Source of the DNA: Trichoplax sp. H2
Taxonomy: Eukaryota > Placozoa > Uniplacotomia > Trichoplacea
Reading direction: 5' to 3'
Assembly (NCBI GenBank): GCA_003344405.1
Contig: NOWV01000139.1
Coordinates: forward strand, 1 to 64,000
DNA: 64,000 bases
The position numbers were made by a program, and so were the translations under genes. Positions 49,401-59,935 of this stretch are shown here, piece after piece. Within the stretch, counting starts at the first letter, position 1; each line of letters begins with the position of its first letter. The notes beneath the pieces were generated by a model that saw only the letters and a list, made by a program, of their open reading frames with translations, was not told the origin of the DNA and ran no database searches.

Positions 49401-51521
49401 TTACCATACTTTTATATACAGTGATATCTAGCTAGATTAAAAAGCCATTAATTCTGCTTTTACAAGCATAGTATTTAGCCAAAATAATGAGGCAATAATC
49501 TTACTTTTATTTTAACGTAAAATTATCGAAAACTTATCCTACGATTTTGTAATCATGTTAAGAAATGGGACAATCGCTTTAAATCATCCAATAACTTATA
49601 GTAACCTTTGTAGTACTATTCTGGGCCTATTAATTCATTTTCGGTCCAAAAAATCCTTAAACAGTCTACAGAAAAGTTTAATAAAGATAGTGCTGCTCTT
49701 TACGTGATAGCTCACAATTTCTACGATACTCGGCATTTAGAAGTTATTTATCAGCAGAATATTTTATAATCAAAAGCACGTAAAGGGTTACTTATGGATT
49801 ATTTAGAATTTTTAGAATGCGAAAGCAATCTGAGCGATCTCAAAACGGCATTATTCAGTTATTAAAAATGTGAATAGACAGGAGAGGATAGGATACCGTT
49901 AATGTAACCATGTTTTGATTGGCCTATCCCCTGGTCGATGACTGATTAGTATATAATTGCCTTTATACCAACTTAAGTTACTGCTATGTTTTAGCTTTCA
50001 AAAATCATCTACGCATATAGTATTATTTCAAGCTAATATAACCCGTAGATAAGCAATATAGATCTCAAAAAGGAACGAATCTTGATAAATATATGTTCAT
50101 CTCTAATTTAAATGTTTTGTTTTATGACAGAGTTTCTATCGTATTAAAGTATGATTATTTAAGCCTTTATTGCTTAAAAATTCATACTATATACTCATTA
50201 AAAGTTAAGAAACTTGTAAATGTAGATATTGATACATCTTTGATTCATACCTTAACACTGAAAATTTCAAGCGTTCAAAAGTTATCCACTATATAATTCA
50301 ATTATACGCTACTGTATACTTTCAGTTATTGATAGTAGAGGTTCATTAGAAATTGACGTAATCCTTCAAACCGATAATTCTGAATCTTTAGCGCTATTCC
50401 GATCTATAAATTTTTGAAATTTAGTCTATACAATTATTTTAAGCTATGTTTTTTCTGTGATCGGTTTATGAAACTGTAAGGAATGGATAAAAATGTTTTA
50501 AGTGGTCTTATATCAATATTATTTAATGGTTTAATTTATCTATAGACTGTTTCGGCGGTCCACTATCAAGGCGCTAATCAAGTAGTAACCATTCAGCAAT
50601 ACCCAGCACAACATCCAGCTCCTTATGCAGTCCATTATTCTGCTCAACCTGGTGCGTATCTTTTGTATCATTACAAATACTTTGCTTCCAAAAAACAGAT
50701 ATTACCCATCACTTTCAGGAAATATTAAATTGCAAACTTTTCGAATTTAATAAGAGAAATAATTGCTGCAATTCTATCAAAATAAGTAGCTATAAGTATC
50801 ATTCATATGAAATTCCAAAATACCAGTAGGTAATTGGTAGTGTAGACATCCAAAGTAAAGTCTATCGACATACTCGTACTATTTAATATCTGAAATTTTA
50901 CGATAGATATTTTTTATATAAAAAGATTCATTCTAACAATAGGCATCAATTCCGATACTGCAATCATAACATTAACTTCTATATTTAATTATAATACTAT
51001 ACAGTTCATTTAAATTTCATCAACTGTAGTCCAAGTTAATGCAGAGCTAGAATCTCGTGAAAAATATTATTAATCAAGTATATAAAATACATATAATGCT
51101 CATCGTGATAAGGAATACTATGATATAAAATATTGCTTTTTAGCTTACATACGAGTATACTCAAACTAGATCCGTAATAGAATATCTTATCTGTATGCAG
51201 TCGAATTGTAAATACGTGGAATAAAGCACATTTAACATAAAAGAATTTTATTTACAATTTCAGGAAATTTGTTTAATAGCCTATTTGAAATCACTATGAT
51301 CTCGGATGCATTACTAATGTACTATGGAAAATAATTTTAAATTTATACTTTTATTATTAGTTATGACTTTCCAACCAACTGTTCCGGTATATGTTCCCAA
51401 TTCAACAACTGGGCAATATGCAGCCGCTGCTAATCGAACCGCTATTAACAATCCAGAGAAATCTCAATTGCCGTCTTATAGCAATTTACCAGATTTACAA
51501 AGTTCAGCTAACCAGCCTTAA
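46456..51521 (+). CDS. CD20/MS4A-like tetraspan membrane protein, cluster gene D
   Basis: Five exons: 46456-46782, 48645-48704, 48862-49080, 50546-50651, 51361-51521; 290 residues, phases 0,0,0,1. The N-terminus is strongly Gln-rich (QQNPQQYQFQQQQQIPQ) and leads to TTCCGPFRKVL. Spans are YGIGIAILITGLVSLITGIV, IWAGIFYILTGIFGIAS, YFAFAIISLILAIPHFGVSL and WFNSVALILSIIAFSLSLSS, followed by VYC. Exon 3 begins with TTG (Leu) where paralogues have Met, showing that this Met is not a start codon. Exon 4 is the longest in the family. The tail has LPSYSNLP in place of PPxY. Intron 1 (1.86 kb) contains the second copy of the 630-bp duplicated element. In spans 3-4 it is closest to gene A of the opposite arm. 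Confidence 0.87.
47861..48483. repeat. Duplicated element, copy 2, inside intron 1 of gene D
   Basis: This is a direct-orientation copy of 40423-41052 with the same left edge (TGTCACAAAACAGC) and a right edge at ACTGCCACA. The copies differ by point changes and short indels. The minus-strand frame 48194-48400 matches that of copy 1 for about 59 codons and then diverges by a one-base indel. Confidence 0.85.
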
Positions 51522-53170
51522 ACGATAAATACACGGTGTAATTCAGAATATCCTGTCTATATACAATGGAAGTTATTCTATGCAACGATAATTACTATAT
51601 AACATATATATTATCGTGTTTTTATCGCCTATGCAAATAATTATGACATATGACTTCATATATAAATAATGCTAGGTTATAAGTCTTGCTTTGCATACCA
51701 GTAATGTACCGTAACATATAAATTCCCATACTTACAAAATTGATGGCTTATACTAAAACATGGTTAGATATCATTTATTCGAAACCCTGTAAGAACTAAG
51801 CATAAGCAGCTATGCTATAAGTGATGGCATCAAAGCTGACCACATATTCATTATCCTTAATTTCCATTGATTTGCCAAGCTGAAATGCTTAAGAAGACAT
51901 TAGCATCAGAAAAATTAATTAAATTTCTTTAGAATCAAATCTAAAAGTGCAAGTAATTCCTGGTAAGGCTAGCCAGTTTGCAATACCTGATGGCCTCTAC
52001 TATCGAGATAATGAATTTTTACAAGCTCGCTAGTATTTATAGTAGCCTTTTACTTGCTTACTCAATAGCTTTCTAAAACAAAAATATTGCAAAATGTACA
52101 GCAGAATAAGCCGACGTAGAATCTTATTTAAATACTAATATTGTATTAATTAATTACTCATAAAGCAAAACAAACCGCAAGTATGTTAAATGAGCACATT
52201 ATCGTAAACCGTCAGTAAAACGACGGGAGTTTGCACTAGTATCTCCTAATACTTATGAAGATAATGATGAAAAAGTTAACTAATATGGCTTTAGTTTGTT
52301 AACATCAATTAGTTTAGTACTTTATTTCGTCTTCGGCCTATTTAATAAACTTGTGTAGGCAGATATTGTCTCTGATAATTGAAATGTCCTTACCGTAAGA
52401 AGTGTAGTTGTAAAATATATCAGACTTTGCTCTGTCCTACTTTAATATACTTTGCACCCGTAGAAATTTGTATTGCTTCGATGATTGGATCTTGCCTTGT
52501 TATTTTTGATCACACCATCCTTCAATGTACAGTATATACAGATTTTAGCATGTTGAAATTAATTGACTAGACTGTCGATTTGCAATGCTCGTATTTGACT
52601 TATTTTTTGATATGTGTATATAGTATTGATTACAAAGAAGTCATTAAACTCAATAAGTAAATTAATAATCCAACCTAAATCAGTTATAGCATTTAGTTAA
52701 TTATTGAAAATTTGAAAAGGTAAGGTATCTCATACATCTCTTGCTTATTCCTTATCGTATGACTGTTTTATGATGATCCACTTTCTAGTCAGTGTTCAAA
52801 TAGACGATAAATCAAGCTTGTTTTAGGAACTCAGTTTGTATACCGTATCTATTTTGTTATTTATGAACTGGAGAATTGAATACTAATTGTTTAAAAGAAT
52901 ATCATACTATCAATTTCTCATGATTAATGCATTTGGTCGTACTACATAAAGCATAAATTTCTACTTGCATAATAAATATTTTCAAAATCTACAGTATTAC
53001 AGAATAAATTCAAAAGCTAAAATTTATTAAATTATAATTTAACAGTTTTACGTTCTTACCTTTCGATAAAACGAATGAGCTTCTACTTGATATTTTTAGG
53101 AAACGTATTTGACAATTTGTAGAGTCTAAACAGATATTGCAAGTTTTAAAATACTATATCTGCCGCAATA
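51522..53170. other. Intergenic region between cluster genes D and E
   Basis: This is 1.6 kb of AT-rich sequence with no recognised gene. The frame 52379-52570 is Cys-rich but matches nothing I know and has no splice partner. The 5' part includes the gene D 3' region and the 3' part the gene E promoter. Confidence 0.6.
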
Positions 53171-55807
53171 ATGGTGCAAAACATGCCGCAAACCCAAATT
53201 ATGGAGCAACCGCCAGAGCCTCATCAGCAATCGCAAATGCTTGCAAGTCCTTACATTATTAATCAGGGCTATGGCGGATCTGTATCCAGAGTCCTACCGC
53301 AAAGCATTCAAATCCGTATCCGCACCGTAGGCTTATTTATGTTGATTTTGGGTCTACTTTCATTAATTCTAGGAGTTATTGGGTTTTTTCTTGATGGATA
53401 TACTATCTATGACGATACCCCCTCATTTTCTATTATTTGTAATGTACGAGCTTACGTGTACCTTGGAACCAACATATGGTGTGGATTTATTGTGAGTATA
53501 CTGTTGTGTAAAGATCCTGTAAGCCTTAGCTTAATAATATAGTACGATAATCCTTAGTAGTTCTCTATGATTGAACGAGAATAGATTATTGATTCCTCAT
53601 ACGAATCGATTAATTCGTCTTTTGTGATATTGAGGCAAAAATTTCTTCTCATTGTTCATTCTGACTTGTTAAGATTTGCTAGTATCATCTAAGAATATCG
53701 GTATTAGCAATATTCATCTTCATCGTACAGATTGATTAGGATTTTCTAAGATATTTTATACGATGGCTAATAATTTATTATCGTTAATAATACTTTCATT
53801 TGATTGCAGTATGCTCTCAGTGGAGTATTTTCTCTCCTATCCAATCAATTCAGGGATAATGCTCATCTGGTATAGACTACGCTGATGTTATAATAGCTTA
53901 AACAGTTTATAACTGAAGAATTTTGCTAATTTATTTCGGAAGCTTTCGATCTGATATGGCTTCTAAATGATTACTTTCTATTTGCAGATGAATACTTTTT
54001 ATGCTTTCAGTATTATCAGTTTTATTATGTCTTTGGCTCATTTTGGCTTAAGCTTCGGGCTAATGTTTCATGATGGACAGCATTGTATCTTATGGTATAA
54101 TGCTGTTTCTATGCTGATATCTATTGGTAGTTTTGCTCTCTCTCTCGTTGTCATGATTGTACTTGGCCATCAAATATATTGCAGATCTAATCTTCGGGTA
54201 AGTTAAAATACTACTTCTGGCTGCTGCATGCCATTGCATAGTTCACTCAGGTAAACGATTAGTATTAAGCTTAGCATATAAAACAACTACAATCGCATTC
54301 ATATTTATGTTTCTGAGAAGTACTGCATAGTATCATTTATAATTATGAATGTCTACTTTTTGCTTTGCTCTTTTTCAAGAATAAAGCATGTTGTTAATTG
54401 CTAAATCTGGCTAATAGCAAATTAAAATCGTTTAATTTTCAACTGCTTTTATATAAATTGGTCTTTAATTACAGAATGCGATTTCAGTTCATTATATGAC
54501 TGGCCATCAAGTTGTTGCTTTCGGCCAACCAGGTATTTTGTTAATTCTTTACAGATTACTCTTAATTGGGATATACTGTAATAAGCACTAAAATAGAACT
54601 ACTTTAATCGTAGTTAGCCTAATTTCGTTCCAATTCATTTGAGAAATATTCTAACGTATATATTAATTGCCTCAATTATTTACGCTTTTAAATAAATCGG
54701 AAGTTTAACTTAACTACGAGCACTTAGCTTAACTATTATTCTTATTAGCCAGTAAGTTTACCTCAAAATTATTATGCATAAAATTAATATACCGAAATTA
54801 TTACGTACAGTTACAAGGCAATTGCTATTATAATTTAGTCCAAGATGTCAGTATATCTAAGGTAGCTATAATTTACGAAATCAGGCACTTTGCAAAGTTG
54901 AGTAACTTAATATTATTACACTACTAAATTATTACATCGGTGCACACCGGTATACAGAATAGGAAAATTTGAGCAATTTACAGATTTCAATTCAATTCAA
55001 GGATGATTGTTAATATTTTATCATTAATATCATTAAAATTTTCAAATTATTATGGCATAATTATTATGTAAGAAAGAATCACGCAAAATTTATTAATTTA
55101 ATTAAGATCATTCAGCGATAATAATGTCTTCTATACAGCGCATTATTATACTACTAGCAGAAAAGAGAGTAAATATAGAACTCTGACTTTTTATGATTGT
55201 AGCTAACCCTTTAATTCTGTTCTTGAAGAAATCCAGGAACAAAAATAATTCTCTTCTCGATCGTAATTTAAGATCGATAGACATATTCTTTTTACTTTCT
55301 TTACAAACACTATAATAAGTTGTTTAAAATTTCACATTAATCAATTTATAGAATACATTTAATTGAGTAATTACCACACTGCATACCAGTTTCTAATCGA
55401 GGAATAGTAGTTGCGAATCGCTACAATGAAATAATGTTTAGTATCAAGAACTAAACTCTTAGCGATTTTAATATTTTCTAGCAGCGATTATACTTAATAA
55501 GGCTACTCATATGATTCTCTAAAAGTGCGCTTAATTAAGATGCTTTAGCCATTACTACATTGCCTTGTAGCATAATTAAATGCCGGTATCATCTTAATTT
55601 GCTATGAATGCATTCTTAGTACCAATGGGAGTCGCTTATTCCGCTGGGCAACCTGTTTATGTCCAAACAACACCTAATCTACAGTATACAACTGAGATGA
55701 ACCGGGCTGCAATCTTTCCACCACAGCAACCGCCACCTCAATATGATCAATTGGTAGCAATAAATCGAAACGATAATTCGAAGGAAACAGAGAATATCAT
55801 CGGCTAA
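53171..55807 (+). CDS. CD20/MS4A-like tetraspan membrane protein, cluster gene E
   Basis: Five exons: 53171-53491, 53810-53869, 53988-54197, 54475-54532, 55620-55807; 278 residues, phases 0,0,0,1. The N-terminus is Met/Pro/Gln-rich; the juxtamembrane Cys pair of A, C, D and F is missing (NQGYGGSVSRVLP). Spans are TVGLFMLILGLLSLILGVIG, IWCGFIYALSGVFSLLS, FYAFSIISFIMSLAHFGLSF and WYNAVSMLISIGSFALSLVV, then IYC. The first extracellular loop is acidic (YDDTP) and has a Cys absent from most copies. The tail contains PPQQPPPQYDQL, with PPxY, and is the most charged in the family (KETEN). Exon 2 (YALSG) and exon 4 (VHYMTGHQVVAFGQP) pair it with neighbouring gene F. Confidence 0.87.
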
Positions 55808-56566
55808 TTGTCTTGCACTTTGATTGCTAATTTTTACTAACTTGATCTAAAAGCTTATGCAATGGATGATAAACAACTCATTAATTTAACCCTGTACATA
55901 TAGTTTAAGTTAATGTTATAACTAACAGACAAATGGATATATACTGAACTTACTCAAACTCACGAGGTACGCCGATTATATTTATTGGACAGTATTCTTC
56001 ATTTAGTTCTATAATATTAAATTGTCTTTCTCTCAATGTAAAATCCGTGATATTTTCAACTTAAGTTTATTTCTTAGTATGGTTCTTCAATAATGACAGA
56101 TGATGTTAATCATGTACTTCAAATCGTTATGAGACTAAAAATTTTGTTAACATAACTACTCATGTTTAGCTTTAGATGATCAGTAAGGATGCTAGTGGCA
56201 AAATTTTGATAATCTCTAAGACAGCGTTACAGACATAAATACGTGCAATATTATTATTTTTTACTAAGATGCAATCACATTCATTATTGGATTCTAATTA
56301 CTAGTTTAAAGTGTTTAGTCATTAATAATCAGAATTTAATTGCTTGTAGTTATTACTACTATTCTTAAATCGTATCTTAAAAATATTAATAGAATTTAAT
56401 GTTTCGTTATCAAGCTGATTACTATTTCTCAGTGACTTATGAGATAGCGTGCACTTTACAAAGTAGTACTCAATAATCTTAAATACGGTAGAGCTTATCA
56501 TAATTAATACAAATATATCCATGTATCCATAGCGAGATTAACTAACTTAAATAACTATAATAGTAC

Positions 56567-57090
56567 TGTCGACTAAAGTTTATGAACAATGTAATCAGTT
56601 GTTATCTTTACCACATTTGGAAAGATAGATAAAAATATACGTTGCGATGGTGCTAGTAAAAGCCTTTACTATATTAATTATTAGTTAACGTTAGCAGTAG
56701 TCGCTCCGGGCTAGGACAAACTAGTAGAGACTAGAAATCAGATCACTTGTGAATAAAAAGTGCTAGTGGTTTGAAAGAAACCTGAGTAGTTGTGTGACTG
56801 TGAGGAAAGAGTTAGTTTTCCCTTAGAAGAAGACTTCCAAGTTAGTGGAAGACATACACAATTACTATAGCACCTGACATAACCAAATCACATGTAGGAT
56901 TTGTGACAACTACATAGTTGTGAATCACTGACCACAAGTTGGATGTGCGATTCGTAATCTTAGCTTTCATATGAAATAACCATCGATGCAACTGCAAATT
57001 CACTATCATTACTTTTAGTCAGTTGAGGATTAAGTAGTTTTTGGCTAAGTTCTGTATTCGACTTAAGGGGGACGTCTCGATGGGATATTA
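56567..57090. repeat. Dispersed repeat fragment with GC-richer body
   Basis: It starts with the TGTCGACTAAAGTTTATGAA string shared with 45478 and continues into about 500 bp with more G and C than the flanks, including CGCTCCGGGCTAGGACAAAC near 56702 and several TAGTTGTG motifs. It could be an LTR or other element fragment; no coding part is seen. Confidence 0.35.
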
Positions 57091-59120
57091 TTACTCGTAT
57101 TATTTACGTCATATAAGATGAATGACTTCATGTATGCTGCTGTGTGATGTTACTAAAGGTCTAACTTGGAAATAGGTGATTAATATCATGTTAAGATTTA
57201 GAATAATTTTATAATTGCTTTAAAAATTTTAAAAACTCGGATCTTTCAACCATTAACATAAACGGATATTTTATAGTAATGCAATCTTTAAGTAGTGTAA
57301 AATAATTAGCAAAAAGGCAAGATAATGTGGCTTTAATCTGTCAATTTATACAAGTATGCTAATCATTTTTGAGAAATTTGAAAGAATTTTTTTTTCGTTC
57401 GGTATCTATAGAGATTTAATTAGACTAAATTCTACTGAAGTTTATTTGGCGGTTGCATACCAATGTGATCTAATTGCCTATATGCATATGTGATATTATC
57501 GAGTCGAATCAATAGTATACAAGTATTATATCGAAAGGATCAATCCCTATTGGTGGTCTGAATAACTTTTTAAATTGATTAGATAGGCTCCTTTTGAACC
57601 AAGAACCAATCACATGATCATCAATTGTATCAATATTAATATTTTACTACGCTCAGTTTTAGCTTGATTGGTTCCGCTATAACCCATTGTAGATTTAGCT
57701 ACATACTAACAAATAAAAGTTAAATTTTAAAGCTTACAATTTATTATATCTTTAGTAATGAACTAATACGCTAACAGCTGCGTTACTGTATGTCGTATAG
57801 CATCTCAATAGTGTTGACATTAGATGACGCATTTTATGTAGATAGAAGTTATACTAGGGTAGGTTGTATTCCCAATTTTGTTAGTGTCGTGGTAATTCAT
57901 TGTTTCAAGTTTTAATACTTGAAGCCTTATTAGTATCGATAATTAACTAATAACATTACATTAATCCTAATCTGTGATATTTTAGATCATTACCGTAACA
58001 GTTTTCGGTCAGATCGGAAAAGAAGAAAAATCAATTTTCAAGGTAGTAGTCAAAAAAACTTGCTTATATTTATTTTATTTTACTAGTGCCTTTATTCCCG
58101 TATTTCGAAAATAGGAGAGAATAACAATTTTGTTATTCTAATAAAATAGCACTCTTTGATTAAGCATGAACAGAAAATTGTTAAATTTTTCTATAATGCA
58201 TATGTACTGTATGAAATTTTACATTCTTAATTGCTTAATACTATAAATTAACGTTGATCAAAAAACAAATTGCTAAGTAGATCTTTATTAGAAAATTAAT
58301 GCTCGTGCTTGCATTGATACTTTTGCTTCTAAAAAGTCATAATTTATATTGCTTATTGGTTCTTGACTACGAATACATCTTTACAAACGGCAATTATATT
58401 ATAATTATTCTTCCATCGGCCTGCTACGATTATGAATGTGCAAATAAAAATGAAAAATTTTCTTTATTTTGGTGTCTCACAAATCACAAATTTGAAGAAA
58501 ATTGAGTCGCCTATCGTTCCTAGTTGATTTAATTTTATTCGGTTGATTTTCGTAACATATTACTTGATGAAATATTTCATGAAGACATATTTAAGGGTAA
58601 AGTATGATTAGTATGCTTCCGTTGCTGCTTATAGCTACGATTTATTACTCGCATTTAACTAAAATGGACATAAAATCTTACTACAGAGCAATGAAATATG
58701 CCGTAGTATTCCATTTATATTTGAAAATTAATTCGCTCGTTTTTGTAAGCCGTTATCATTTGTTTCATGATTCATTCTTTAAACAAAATAATCAAGTAAA
58801 CTGTGCAAGTTAATGTTTTAAATGAAATCTTTTCTTCTCGACTAGTATCTGCCAAAGCTAACTCAAAGTTCAATTTGCATAGGAAAAACTAATTAACTCA
58901 TTTTATACGTATTATATCAATCTCCTGTGAACAAAGTCATCATTTTGGGTGGTTATAGTATTCTTGCAACTACCTTAATGCTAAAATATTGCCATATGGA
59001 AGTATATGTAAATTAAACTTTTCTTCTTCATTATTACCATCTTATGAGCTTATAGTTCAGAGTAACTCGAAAAATTAGCGTCCTTTTCAACCATTTTCCA
59101 TTTGTTATACCAATTTTTCA

Positions 59121-59477
59121 GTGAAACCATATCAATATATTGTGTATGGTACTCTTATGTTGAATCTTAAGCTGCTATTTGCATACAAGAATTATAGCTA
59201 TTTCCTTCTTATATATGCACAATGTAATAGTAATAGCACTATTCTGCAAGTTTTAATGTATGCTACTCTGTGGTTCTACCTGAAAGTATACTTTTTCTTC
59301 GTGACTTATATCTATTCTAACACGTACAGTTCAATTTACGTTAAAAAATTTATCGTAACGACGTTTCCTGAATTGCTAAAACTACTTCAATTTATTCTAT
59401 GTGTCTGTTATGGAATCCGATTACTTTATAACGTGAAATTAGTAAAAATGCATCATACTATACCTACAGTACTTTAA
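59121..59477 (+). CDS. Unrecognised 118-codon hydrophobic open frame
   Basis: A single frame of 118 codons, very rich in Tyr, Leu, Ile, Phe and Val, has two or three stretches that could span a membrane (for example LLKLLQFILCVCYGIRLLYN). I recognise no family. It is 460 bp upstream of gene F on the same strand. AT-rich DNA yields hydrophobic chance frames, and the similar short frames just upstream (58299-58505 and 58604-58813) argue for composition rather than coding. Confidence 0.15.
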   Translation: MKPYQYIVYGTLMLNLKLLFAYKNYSYFLLIYAQCNSNSTILQVLMYATLWFYLKVYFFFVTYIYSNTYSSIYVKKFIVTTFPELLKLLQFILCVCYGIRLLYNVKLVKMHHTIPTVL

Positions 59478-59935
59478 TTAAACGTTTACGAAATAGGGAT
59501 TTTTCTTAATGTTGCTGATCAGTGTGCTTGTAATTCACTTTACTTCAGATTACTTGCTAACTTTCTTCCAAAAATTTTTTTTGCCCAAGAGTATCGCTTT
59601 TTAATGTATGCCTCGTATTCTTACAAGGAATCGTAAGATATTTTAGCAGACGATAAAGTAGAAAAATTTTCCCACAAATTCTTACTTTCTTAAATTCTTA
59701 CTGCCAGACTATCTTCCTAAAAATTCTTACATTTTTTTCAAGACTATAGCCTTTAGTGCGCGCTTTGTATTCTCACAAGCAATTTTAAGTCATTTAAGTG
59801 ACTAATAAATTTGTTATTGGAAACAAATTTTGTTGAAGGTATACTTGGTAATTTGTTCATGCACTATTTGAAACCATTTTTGTACATTTCAGCAGTCATT
59901 TTAGATAAATCATCTGGTTAGAGGTCGAACTTGAC

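Larger units (their letters stand above)
55808..59935. other. Intergenic region between cluster genes E and F
   Basis: This 4.1-kb stretch contains a dispersed repeat fragment from 56567, then a block of higher GC up to about 57090, and AT-rich sequence with several Ile/Tyr/Leu-rich frames at 58299-59477 that I do not consider proven genes. No conserved domain is recognisable. Confidence 0.55.
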
